Positions 25,391 to 41,574 of a DNA stretch of 64,000 nucleotides are shown piece by piece. The DNA is from Scatophagus argus (Eukaryota > Chordata > Actinopteri > Scatophagidae): the NCBI RefSeq assembly GCF_020382885.2, contig NC_058504.1:20967019-21031018 (forward strand), in the 5' to 3' direction. The translations under genes were made by a program, and so were the position numbers. The notes under the pieces were generated by a model. That model saw nothing but the letters and a program-made list of their open reading frames with translations. It was not told the DNA's origin and did no database searches. Within the stretch, counting starts at the first letter, position 1; each line of letters begins with the position of its first letter.

Positions 25391-28189
25391 GCTTCTTAAC
25401 CTCTCTGACCTTTTGTAAACAGAAGCAGGTCGTCATTTGTTTGAAATAATAAATCATTTTGAAGTTAGATTTAATTTAAAACGTGGATCTTTGGATTATG
25501 AGCACTTTCCCTTTCGGCCGTGATATCATTCTCTTTATGTTTCATGCTTGACATTTCTGGGGTTGACATGTTCTCAAGCGCTGGTACGCATGTGTTATGG
25601 CAAACAGAAGACAAACAGGAGATGCCTGATCCTGATAGGAGTGCAGGCGATCGATGGAGCGAAGCGGCGAGGTGCAGATCACATATCATCATTTGCCTGC
25701 AAACCTTAATTAAAGTGAGCTCTTGTGAGAAGATGAGAGTGTGAAAACCATCTCTCAAGTTATCCGCTCGCCGTTTCATCTCGCAGCCTCCCAGACTGAC
25801 GTGAAGGCAAATTTCCTTTAATCACAACTAAACAAGCAGCTAATAATAAACTTATCAGATTAAAAGGAGATTCTTTTTTCCACATAACCGAGCAGTCTAT
25901 TAGTCCACAAGCATCATGCCTAATTATGTTGAATCAATCATGCACTGTTCTGGATATTAAACGTCTGCATCATTTTAATATTTAGTATCATAAGTATTTC
26001 AAAATATAGGCTATAAGATGGAGATGTGTTGGTAAAGTATTTTGGAGATGAAATCAGAGCTAAAAATTAATGAGCCAAGCTTAAGTTGAGACAGACAAAG
26101 TTCCTTAATTGCTTTGTCAACTTCAGGTTCCAATGAGCTCAAAACCTCAAAAAACAACAACTATCAAGTGTTTCTGAGTTTTATAAGCCAAATCAACAAG
26201 ACTTGCGAACTGCAGACCGTTACTTTCACTTCATGCTATCATGCCTGAGATGTTCGTTTTCAAACTGAAGCATGGTGAGATTTTCATTCATGTGCGGAAC
26301 ACCATGGGGCATCCTGGTATACAGAGCTGTGGACAGCTCAATACGTCAGGTGCTGACTGACAGACAATAAGCTCTGTAATCAATCAAAAAGCCTCCCCGG
26401 CCACCGCTGATCAGCTCTGTTTGCCTCTGTGCCAAGGGCAGGTGTTATCAAATTAAAATGGCTCCAATTCAACAAATATTACCTGGCCTCATGGATCTTT
26501 GGAATCACTTCATAACATCTGGGGCAGTTTTGAAAGACTTCTTGTGAGAATAATGGGGGTTTCTCATGGGTAACTGTCTGAGGCTCCGATGTAAAGAACC
26601 GTCTTCACACTGAAAGACATAGAGGCTTCCACCTGTAGATTGTGCATTGTTTATTTTGAACTGATGTCAGATTTATTCATTGTCTATTGTCAGACAGACT
26701 TGCTTCAGAACATACAATAAGTGACAATGAAATGAGTCTAGCCTACTTGGAGTTGTAGGATAGTTAGGTAAATTAATTAAGACCAATTTCCAATATGGAA
26801 CAAATATAACAGCTACAACCACTATGTCTGAAGATAAAGTCAAAACTGGACTAACCTGGTAACAAATGTCTTTATTAGTTTTTAGTTAAACAAGAAGACT
26901 GATACCAGTCTTAAAGTGGAAAAAGCCAGCCTATTGTTAGGGCCCATGTTGCAAAGCCTATCAAATGGTTTTCTGTTTTACTCAGAGTAACAACTACCAG
27001 TAACACAGGACAAAAATGTGAGTTTATTCATTCATTTGGTCTATAATGGTGCCAGGTCTCCAGTCTGACTGGATCACCAGTCAGCCTTCTATTCCCAGGG
27101 AACTTTTATGCCTGGCAAAATCAAATATTGATAGCCAGTTTTTAATGGAACTAATCTAAACTGTGATGGTGTCATCATTCTATAGCCACTACATTGTGCA
27201 ATCGCTGTTTAATTTATAATATGTTAAAGTAAAAAAACTTGCCAGCAGAGTATTAATTATCATCTAACTCTCTGCAAGAAAACAACAAAACATTATGCTA
27301 TACTGCCACAAAAGTGGGCTATGTACATCGAAGCTATTAGCAGCATTTTAAACTACAGGTCCTGCCATCAGCATTTTGGAATATATACATAATGCACTAA
27401 GAAACATGAAATACTGTACACAGAGGCCAAATTATCTGTTCGAAATACATGTGACTGAGCTGAAAAATGTACCATTTATACCAAAGGGAAAAGTATGACA
27501 ATGTATAACAACATTTAACACAGAGGGACATAAGCTGTGAATTATTTTCCATCGTAAAATGACAATTTACCTGCTTCACAGCTGATCCTTTCATATAAAG
27601 AGATATTTTGTCTTCAACATGTTCAAAAAAACCATTATAAGAACAAAGATTACTCCAGAAAATGTTATTTTCTTCTCTTGCTTTGTTTTATATTATATTA
27701 ACACCAAGCAGGTGTTTTCTATGTCTTCTCTCTTGGAAATACAACCAGGGGTCCATAAAATAAATACAGAATACAGACAGACTTCATATTTTTGTTGTTG
27801 TCAGCAACATTCTGATTCCTTATCTCTCACCCTATCTCATCTTTGCTGGACGAGAATCTACCTCTCTTCTGTACAGGGATAGTAGCTCAAAAGCTGCTGT
27901 GATTCTTCACACATTCATCATTATTCAGAACCTTAATGGCATTGTTTTTTTCTAGACAAGGAACAAAAGGCCAAAGATGGCCACGCAGAGGCAGACAAGT
28001 GAACTGTTATTAGCTGGAAATAGCCTGTGCTCAGAAAGAATACTCCCTGAAATAGTGCAAATAGTGAAGTGTTTTCAGACCAACATTTAAAATTGTCTGA
28101 GAGACAGTGTCTACAGAAGTTCAACATTTTGGGGGATTTTTTTCCCTTTTTGACGAGAATTTGTTGAGTAGATTAAAACCGCTATCATG

Positions 28190-28480
28190 CTTGTACTCTA
28201 AATGTGAAACTAGAACCAGGAGCTGGTTAGTGTAGCTAGCTTAGCTTAGCACAAAAACTAGAAACAAAGGTTCAAGTTTCTAGGAAGTGTCTATGTCTGA
28301 AGCTTGCACATTTTGGATGTTTTTACACTTAAGTGTTATACAGATTTTTAAAAAGTAGATAAAAACTTTTGCTTTTGTGGCTTGTCTTTACCTTTGGAGA
28401 GAGCCAGGCTAGCTATTTCCCATTCTATGTTAAAAGGTTCCAATTTCACTTTTATTGCACTAACATGAGAGTGGTCTCAA
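28190..28480. mobile_element. MITE copy with TTAGCTTAGC and CCAGGCTAGC arms
   Basis: Left arm TAGCTAGCTTAGCTTAGC and right arm GAGCCAGGCTAGCTATTTCC match the two ends of the family noted at 13870-13940. The middle is AT-rich. It is degenerate, and target duplications were not identified. Confidence 0.45.
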
Positions 28481-29589
28481 TCTTCTTTCCTAACCATCTA
28501 ACAAGAAAACAGATTAAGAGCATTTCATAAAATTGTTGAACTTTTCCTTAGACAAAAGCCACGAAAACAAGATGTCTTTAAATAAATCTACCTAGTACAT
28601 TACATAAATCTTATGCAACTAATTTAATTGTTCGAAAGCAATTATTTCTTTCCGTGTAGAGATGCTAGTGGTTACACCCCTTGAGAAATGCAAACTCCCG
28701 TGGTCATCACACACAGAGGCTCTCTGTCTGCCATGGCTATTTGTTATTGTGCTGCTGTATAAGGAAACCCGTCAATGTAATAATTAACATGTTTCCCTCG
28801 GGGCTAATGGCTATTGATTTCTCTCGGACTACTCAATGAAAGATAACCTGTCCACCTCTCAATAATGAATGAATAAAAATAGGGATAAAAACCAAACCAA
28901 AAAATTTAGAGTTGCCAAGTCATATTGAGTAAAAATGTCAAATGCTCCCATCCCATGCCTGTGAGAGATAACTATTTAAATGGCTGTATTGAACAATAAG
29001 GCTGTGAGCTCTTCCAATTGATATTAGCCTTTGCCATGAGGGTCTCATTTACTTTGTCCCCTGACATGGACACAGGAATTGAGAAACCATGGCACACTGG
29101 TCCTTTCATATTTTTCATTTGCAGAATGTTCTCAATATCCCTCCTGCCAATTCACCAATAAGATAAGAAGAGTGCAAATTGCTCTCCTGAATGCATTGCT
29201 TTAATCAGTATGAATCAAGATGCAGATTTAATCTTGGCTTGCTGTTTTACTCTGCAATTTAGATTTTTGAGCTTGGGTGTGTAAATTTAATCTAAGTGAT
29301 GAAAAGAAACAGCATAAGAATAGTAATATTTTTAATTACTCCTACAATTTAGATAAGCCTCTGTACTTCATGCATGTCTGAGAGGTATGATGTAAAAAAA
29401 AAGCTGTTAAAAGAATAGATAGTGGTTTCTATAAATAAGAACATCAACAGATTTTATTATTTTGTGAAGGAATATAAGCACTTTTTAAATTTTTTTAAAG
29501 TCATTTTCTCTCACAATTCCACAAGGGGTCCTTCTGGTACTCCAACAAGCCTTAGTCCTGGTAGTGTTATGGTAGAACTGTTCCATTTT

Positions 29590-29826
29590 TCAAAACACGT
29601 GCTGAAGCCCCTGCTGCTCAAACTGAGGCTGTCTGAAAGAGCGGACAGGCTGCAGCATGGATTTTCCCACTGAGTTCCTCAGCTGCTTGAGGAGCATCCA
29701 GAGAAGCAGCAGCATGAGGGTCAGGAGTCCAAGGAGTATCCCCACATACAAGCTCAGGTTCCAGCCCCAGTCGAGTGCCAAGGGCAGTGAGGTGGACGCC
29801 ACCAGGAATTTCTTGGGTGCAGGCAT
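29590..29826 (-). CDS. smim43: Small integral membrane protein 43 (NEMEP/TMEM155)
   Basis: A 78-residue single-pass membrane micropeptide. In mammals it is Nodal-induced and, as I recall, acts with glucose transporters during mesendoderm formation. From residue 18 the sequence follows human SMIM43: LDWGWNLSLY (human MEWELNLLLY), a leucine-rich membrane segment (about 24-45), then a LLKQLRNSV motif (human VIKQLKNSV) and a polar tail. Its place between anxa5 and ccna2 is the human gene order, which strongly supports the call. The first in-frame ATG lies 17 residues before the human-like start, where fish has leucine, so the product has a longer N-terminus (MPAPKK...). An acceptor-like AG at 29857-29856 suggests a spliced leader. 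AATAAA (minus) at 29453-29458 is a likely 3' end. Confidence 0.85.
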   Translation of the reverse strand: MPAPKKFLVASTSLPLALDWGWNLSLYVGILLGLLTLMLLLLWMLLKQLRNSVGKSMLQPVRSFRQPQFEQQGLQHVF

Positions 29827-29859
29827 GGAGTTAGGCAGCAACCCGCCCTCCACACCTAT

Positions 29860-31430
29860 TCCAAAAATGTTATCACACTTGGATCTTCTCAGGGGTTAGA
29901 CCGACAGGTGCTGTGTTGCAGGAGCCATTGTTTAAACAAGTATCCAGCTGACTTGGCTACGTTATAGAATTCCCATCTGTCCCCATGGTTTAATCCGCCA
30001 AGTAGTCACAAGTGTGGTGCTGTCAAGAACAAAGCAAACCTGTTTGAAGTGTGAGCATGGTCTCTGAGCTGTCCATTCAGCTGGGATGAAATGGTAGAAA
30101 TCTTTGTGCAGCTGTGCTGTGCTTCCTCTCTCCTGTCAGACTCTTCGCACAAAGCCAGCCTCCCAATTTATCATGAGAGAGAAAGGGGCGGGGGCTTAAG
30201 GCATCAGAGCACCACTGGCTGCCTTTACGTCAGTTTCAGAGAAAATCAAATTACTGAAATAGATGTCATTCCTCATTTACTAGTTGATAACTGTGTGAAT
30301 AAGGGGACACTTCTTGACATGCATGCCTGATTTTCCATCTCCCTGTGTATGTAGGACACAATAGCCCAGTTTGACAAGTGGATTTAATTCACAGAGCCAT
30401 TTCTGAAACTATACTACCAAGATCCAGTGATAAGATTTTCTTCATCTCATTAGTTCACTCAGTACCCCATCACCCTTTATTCTAATTTGGTATAATCTTT
30501 TGTTGTATTAATGTAAAACCTAGTTGAAAAGACAAGTTCTGGTTGATATAATTGACCATTAGCCTACAATGACATAACTGTCATTTGTTTCACTAATGAC
30601 ACAGCTTAGTATGTAAAAGCCTCATATGCCAAGTAATTACAGGTACAGCACCAAGATGAAGTCAAAGGCCTTAAACAACTTAGACCCATTTTGACAAGTC
30701 AGATGGATTTTTGCACATTTTCAAATCTGAAATTACTAAATTGCCATTTTAATAAGATTTAATTTATGTGCTTGAGTATCTATGCAAGTCTTGAAGGACC
30801 AAAATTGGTCTTCTGCTGCCCCCATGTGTCCAATGCAAGCATAAATATTTAGAAATGAAGACTTACTTTAAATGAATTTTATTTACAAGAGCCATATTTT
30901 ACAGTGCAGATTCAAATGCCTTGAAAAGCTGTTTGCTTCCAAGACATCAATGTAATGAGACAGCCGACTCAATGACAGACAAAACACTTTAATCTGCATC
31001 CCATCAAGCCAAATACTTTGTCATGCCTCTTAAAGTGAACCAGAAACTGCTTGACCTCAACCCTTCAAAGTAGAAGGAGAATTAAGGTTTCTGGGTTTGA
31101 GTACATTCATGGGTCTACTTTAGTTGGGACACTGTAGATCAAAACAGTGTTTAGAGAGGGGTGACAAGACCTCTACATTTTGTCTGATTAAAAGTCAAAC
31201 CATTAAAATTGCTTGATCAACTGAACTGTAGCATCCGGTATGAATGTGTATATAAAAATACATTTAAAAAAATACAAAACAAAAAAGAAAAAAAAAAAAA
31301 ATTATCTAGCACTACTCCGAGAAGAGCAGGCAATGTTACTTGAAATTGTGGCACACGTCATTTATATATATATATAAAATAAAAAAAAAAAAAAAAACCT
31401 GGTACAACTCTACATGTAGAAGGGAAGAGG
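29860..31430. other. Interval between smim43 and ccna2; exosc9 absent
   Basis: In human the divergent EXOSC9 gene lies here. I see no RNase PH-type exons on either strand. The interval holds AT-rich sequence, A-rich runs (31263-31302, 31364-31398) and probably the ccna2 3' UTR; a minus-strand AATAAA at 30878-30883 would give a UTR of about 555 bases. The smim43 promoter should lie near 30.0-30.3 kb but has no clear motif. Confidence 0.55.
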
Positions 31431-31436
31431 GAGACA

Positions 31437-32412
31437 TCAGTTCAGCAGCAGTTTAGTTGGAGGTTCGATGAGGGAAATTTCAAGGTACCTGGAAGGGGGG
31501 GGGGAAAATAGAACATCAGATTTCATTGAAAATTTTAGATTAAGCCAGTCCAAACCAACCAGTGGCAGTTCTGAGATGCCAAGAACATGTTTTCGGTCAA
31601 GTTCATTAACAAATCTACTTACTTGGAGGCCTTGTACTTTTCTCGAACACACTGCTGGGCATGCTGAGCAGCACCGAGGTAAAGTCGGTGCAGATCTTCA
31701 ATGCATGGCATAAGATCTTCCAGTGAGTATCCTGTTCTCTCCGTCAAGGACTTTGACTGTGGGGGAGAGCAAAGTAAACTTGAGCGCATACACAAACTCA
31801 ATGTTTTGCACCGATGGGCCCGTGTCAGAAAGTAGGATTTGTGGTTACTGAGGCAACTTTAGAATTAATCCAGGGTTTCGAAGATGCTTAACTTACTGGG
31901 GTATATTGCAAATACGGATTAGGCTACACATATAACCAGCTCTGGAGTAAGTTATGTTCAAGACAAATCAAACCATATAAAAGCTTTATCTGACAAGTCA
32001 ATTGTCATCAATAGGTGATCACAGAAGGCCATAGGTATGCAACCCTCCATTTCATTGGGCTTTTATACACCACATCAGGTTAGTCTTAAACAGAGGCTTG
32101 CACCAAAATCCTCAGGTGGCAAGTCTGACTTATGCAAGATGGCTCCAAAGACTATTCTACCCAAAAACTTACCCATGAGCCACCAGTCACTGTGCTGTTG
32201 GCTAGGATGTAAGCTGCAGCAGCCGTCTGTGATGGCAGGTACTTCAAGAAGGGATCTGAATGAACAAGACTGAGCTCCCCAAGGTACTGAGAAATAGAAA
32301 CATGTACAAATAAGCTAAATTACAGCAGGTAGATTTTTTTTTGGGGGGGGGGGGGTGTCAAGAGTAGGATTGGGGATTGTTGGTCATGCTTTTTAAAAAA
32401 CATGCAATAACC

Positions 32413-32474
<62 letters not shown>

Positions 32475-34478
32475 AAAACAAAACCCTTTAACATTTGCTA
32501 CAAAGCTCACCATTGCTAGGTTTTCCACTTGTTTGTTAACTGGCTGATGGAGGAAGTATTGGGTGAGAAACTGGTTGATGGTAGGTGCTGCCAGATCAAA
32601 GGAGAGCACTTTAAGCACCAAATGCTCCATTCTTAACACTTGCTTCTTGGTGTAGGTGTCATCTGTGATGTAAACAAACTCTGCCACCTCAGGGGGGTAG
32701 ATCTCTTCAAATTTCCTGCATTTGAACAAGAAAATGCTTACTTACACAGAAGGAAAGTCTTGAATTTACTTTTGATAAATCGAAAAGACTGAACAAATAT
32801 AAAATACTGTATACGTACGAAGCCAACAGCATGGCAGCAGTGCCAACCAGCTGAAGCTTCCCTCTCAAGACAGACATGGATGAGAGGAAGCGGTCAATGT
32901 AGTTGACAGCCAGATAAAGCGTTTCATTCTGGAGCTTGTACTCTTCTCCAACCTCAACCAGCCAGTCCACCAGGATGGCCCTCATGCTGTTCGTGATGTC
33001 AGGTTGCTTCTTCATATAGCCAGCTTTAGGCCTGGTTTTTACCTGTGCCACATAACAATGTTATTTGCACACAGGTCAATGATCTTCAAATAGTCAGTAG
33101 GCAGTGCAAAGTTTAGAGTTTAAAAAGTGGTTTATTGTCTCACCTCCATTTCCCTAAGGTACGTGTGGATTTCAGCAGCATATTCTGGGACCTCATTTAC
33201 ATTGACTGGTTTCTCCTCCCCCTCGACCACAGACATGTCCATGGGAGAGTCTGAGCAAAGGAAATTTTAACTTTAGGGCAGGGGAAATCTCATTTTTAGG
33301 CATTTATGGTCAACAGGTTTCTAAAAAGAATCCTTAAATTGATGTAAATTTGAGAAATTAAAGGTGCAATGAAAATTATGAATCATATCTTCCTAAATAT
33401 TCAACTCACCAAAGCTGACATCCATTGCTGATGGAATATCAATTGTGGCCAGGGGCTGTCGGAGCTGTGCCACAACATTGTTGATTGTGAGGGGAGACTC
33501 TACAGGGACCGACTTTGTTTTGACAGCTTCAACCACCTGCTGTGGCTTCTTGGCACAGGTTCCATCGGGCTCATCCACATGGATCTGGAAAGCAGGCTGT
33601 TTGGTGGATGGCTTCTCATAGCAGCTTTTGCTGAAATCTTCATTTTTACACGTCAACGTCTGTGATGAGTCCTTGGAGCAGAATATAGTAATTTGAGATT
33701 ATGTGCTGCATTATACACAAAACACGGTTTAAAGAAGTACATATGATTGAAAGCAACAATGATGCAAGAATAGCACGAGCTTAAAATAAAGAGGCAACTT
33801 GTGTGGGGAACCAAGAGGCAATTTAAGAAAAATGCAGGAGCATTGACTGAACATTAGTCGGTTGCACTCGATTTTCAGAAACCTGGATCTTAAGACAGAG
33901 GATTTGTGTTTGATGCAACATTTAAGAGTACTGACAAAGGAACAGGTTCAACACACACAGGACAATTAAAATACAAGAGTATGAATTATGTCTAACACCA
34001 ACGTAACGAGGATATTAAAATGGCGGATTACCCGAGTAACAGCTGTAGCGATTGCGTTTAAATGCATCTTCAAGTTCGTAAAAAATAAATAAATACGCAA
34101 GTCGAAAGTGGTAGTGAAGTTCGACATGCGAGTAACGTTATCTAGCAAGATCATTGAAATCAGTTGCCTCCAAAACCAACAATAGCTCCCCATCTTGACT
34201 GCAGCCATCATTAGCAGACAGTACCTTGCTAGGCGAGCCAGCTAGCAGTTACCCAAACTAACCTGTTTCGTTCCGCGCTGATTCTGGGTTTTGCTCCGCT
34301 GGTTGTTCTGCAGAGGTCCCAGGACGGTTCTACTGGCTGCCTGTTTCGGTGGATGGTTTTCTTGGTTTTCGTTTGCAGCAGCTCGAGGTTTTATCGAGCC
34401 TCTTAGTCTTGACGGCATATTCTCTTGGTTGTGATACTCACTAGCCGCGCTTCCCTGTCCCCTGTTAGCTCCCGACAT
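31437..34478 (-). CDS. ccna2: Cyclin A2
   Basis: Activating subunit of CDK2 (S phase) and CDK1 (G2/M), nuclear, destroyed by the APC/C. Eight coding exons in order: 34478-34263, 33671-33410, 33250-33144, 33042-32819, 32715-32511, 32286-32173, 31756-31623, 31488-31437. The phases close to give 437 residues (human 432). A perfect destruction box RTVLGPLQN is at residues 50-58. The cyclin box starts in exon 4 with [11 protein letters not shown], the hydrophobic patch that docks RxL substrates, followed by [13 protein letters not shown] and [10 protein letters not shown], which contact the CDK. Exons 6-7 carry the second cyclin fold ([30 protein letters not shown]). The first true ATG (MSGANRG) was chosen; the in-frame codons before it are not ATG. 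A CCAAT box and CDE/CHR element lie about 400 bp upstream. The last intron has a poly-C tract before its acceptor. Confidence 0.97.
31495..31504. repeat. Poly-G/poly-C tract at the last ccna2 acceptor
   Basis: Ten consecutive G on plus, so C10 on the transcribed strand, ending a few bases before the CCAG acceptor of ccna2 exon 8. It serves as the polypyrimidine tract. Confidence 0.85.
32334..32355. repeat. T9G13 homopolymer pair in a ccna2 intron
   Basis: Nine T followed by thirteen G in the intron between coding exons 5 and 6. Similar composite tracts are at 4098-4121 and, in reverse, at 48634-48655. Confidence 0.9.
32413..32466. repeat. (GT)14(AT)13 compound microsatellite
   Basis: A GT run that passes directly into an AT run. 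It lies in the ccna2 intron whose donor is at 32510-32509, only 43 bases downstream of that splice site in the gene's direction. Confidence 0.95.
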
Positions 34479-34881
34479 GTTTCCCCTCAAACAAAAAGCC
34501 CAACCTGTCTCTGTTTGCTGATCAAGCTTACAGCTGTCGCGTGCTCTTGTATGCGAAATACCAAATGATTTTATTATACAAAGATCACTTCTGGACAGTT
34601 ATATGGAGGCTAGCATTAGCTGCTACTTTGTCGAGGAAGGTTAAAGAATCACTTCCAATTAAAGCTAAACTGTTGAGATGGCAACGACCCTTAGAACTGC
34701 AGTGTTAAAAAAACAAAGCAGACAAACAAAAAATGCACAGTTGGCAGTGCAATATCTACAGTAAGTAAAATGCGTTTCTAAGTCGCCATGCTCGTGAATT
34801 TCGAAATTACCACCAACCTGCAAAAAACAGCGCTAGCCTCGGTCCATTTACCTAGAAACACTCAGTGATGATGCTTTCTCT

Positions 34882-34900
34882 CAGTTCAAGTAGCCCGCGA
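34882..34900 (-). promoter_or_regulatory. ccna2: CDE/CHR cell-cycle element of ccna2
   Basis: Read on the minus strand: TCGCGGGCTACTTGAACTG. This has the CDE core (CGCGG) and the CHR core (TTGAA) with the spacing of the mammalian cyclin A2 promoter, whose element I recall as differing at one base. DREAM binds it to repress in G0/G1, and MuvB with B-MYB and FOXM1 activates through it in G2/M. It lies about 400 bp before the start codon, right after a CCAAT box (34914-34918), the classic NF-Y arrangement. Confidence 0.85.
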
Positions 34901-34913
34901 GGATTGAAACTAA

Positions 34914-34918
34914 CCAAT
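34914..34918 (-). promoter_or_regulatory. ccna2: CCAAT box (NF-Y site) of ccna2
   Basis: CCAAT on plus (ATTGG in gene direction, context GATTGGTTAG), ending 13 bases before the CDE/CHR element. NF-Y bound here is normally required for CHR-dependent G2/M activation. Confidence 0.75.
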
Positions 34919-34919
34919 C

Positions 34920-35930
34920 ACGGGCAAAATAGATAGTGACGTATACAATGTTACGGGAGCCGAAAGAGTACAATATTCGCTTAATTACAAATTCAAAACC
35001 GGTTTGACACATTTGAGCATATGGACAAACGTTACATAGGATTAACAATGTCGACAGTATTGTACTGTATTGTAATTGAATTTGTGACCACTGCAGATTA
35101 TTTGACATAGAAACAATGCAACATACTCAAATTAATTCTGAAATAATTTTGGTCATTTGGTGGTTATTTGACTCATGGTGGTAAAACACCTGTGATTTAA
35201 TCTTTAACAATGCATATTTTTTCATAAAAGGAACTACACATGTCAAATACATGTGATGGAATAAATGTAGTTTGTTACTTTGCATCACTGTAATGCAGTT
35301 ACAGTGCTGTATCAGCTTATGTTTGGTACTTTGTGTTGATAAATTCATAAGGTTGGAAATAGTAAGTAACATCTTGTAACTGATTTATTGACTAATTTAC
35401 AGCTAAGTGACAGCAACTGTAATAATTATATATTACATATAATTTTAGCATGTTCAACATTAGTCAAGTTTGGGTCATTGTGGCATACAAACCTTTTTCT
35501 TCCTGTTTAATTTCTAGTTGGATTTGTTCGCTGAACTTTCCATCAGCCCCTTGAATGATGAATCATACACTGGTTACAAATAAGTTCTAATTTTTATTTC
35601 AAGAGGAGGTACTCACGGTCTTCTGGCAATTATGATATAAAACATGAATTCTGATTTATATAAGGTCAGTGAAATATCAAACTTAGACCTGCACTAACCT
35701 TGTAGTTGTTTACTAATCACCACCCTTGTTTTAGTTGTTACCAAAAGACATTAATTAACATGAATCAATATGTAAATATTGTGCACTGTAGTTAGAACAA
35801 ACAATATCTACATGACAGTATGACAACGTGACAGACTCTGCTGCTACATTTTTTTCTTGCAATACATTACATGCAATACAAAAATAGCAAAAATAAACAC
35901 ATGTATATAAATACCATCTGATCTATGTAT
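34920..35930. other. Short intergenic interval between ccna2 and bbs7
   Basis: About 1 kb separates the ccna2 promoter from the bbs7 stop. A minus-strand AATAAA at 35593-35598 is the likely bbs7 3' end (335 bases of 3' UTR), leaving roughly 670 bp of true spacer. No gene is seen. Confidence 0.6.
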
Positions 35931-35932
35931 CA

Positions 35933-41087
<5,155 letters not shown>

Positions 41088-41525
41088 CTTCTTTCTCCAC
41101 TGGATGTCTTAAGAGGATTAAAAAAAAAAAACTATGGTGCAAATCTTCCACGTCGCCTTAGGTTATTCCGTCACAAAACCACTGGGATCATTTGTTGCAG
41201 TTCAACTCATCCACTTGTTTGTAAAATTTTCATCCAAATTACAAGATGTCAGTAATGTTTAAGAGAGCCTGGGATTAACTCTCTGCGGCAAGCAGATTAG
41301 CTCGACGTGCTAACGTTAGCTAGCAAGCTAATTGGCTAACACGATTTAGTTGCACACCAACTCTCTATTCTGGTAAACGGATTTTATCTGTCACAGAATC
41401 TACTGAACTACGTCAGAACACCTGAGGCAAGTCGCTGTCTGTCTGTTGTAATACGGAACTGAACCCCTCTTTCTCCGCGAATGTCTTTAGCAATAAGGAT
41501 GCAACGCTTGAGAACCAGATAAAAC

Positions 41526-41540
41526 GTTGCCCATGGCAAC
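41526..41540. promoter_or_regulatory. bbs7: X-box (RFX site) in the bbs7 promoter
   Basis: GTTGCCCATGGCAAC fits the RFX consensus GTNRCC(N0-3)RGYAAC with perfect palindromic half-sites and a 3-base spacer. It lies about 440 bp upstream of the bbs7 start codon, next to a CCAAT-type ATTGG (about 41568-41574). RFX factors drive BBS and other ciliary genes through such boxes. The core promoter between it and the ATG was not resolved. Confidence 0.85.
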
Positions 41541-41574
41541 GCAGCAGCAGTGACAAGCTGTGATCCCATTGGAT

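Larger units (their letters stand above)
24536..29450. other. Intergenic spacer upstream of anxa5
   Basis: Runs from the first located anxa5 exon to the 3' end of smim43. It should contain the anxa5 promoter and leader exon, which I could not place; a GC-richer patch near 25620-25800 is one candidate. It also holds MITE pieces at 25050-25390 and 28190-28480. No other coding exon is supported. Confidence 0.5.
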
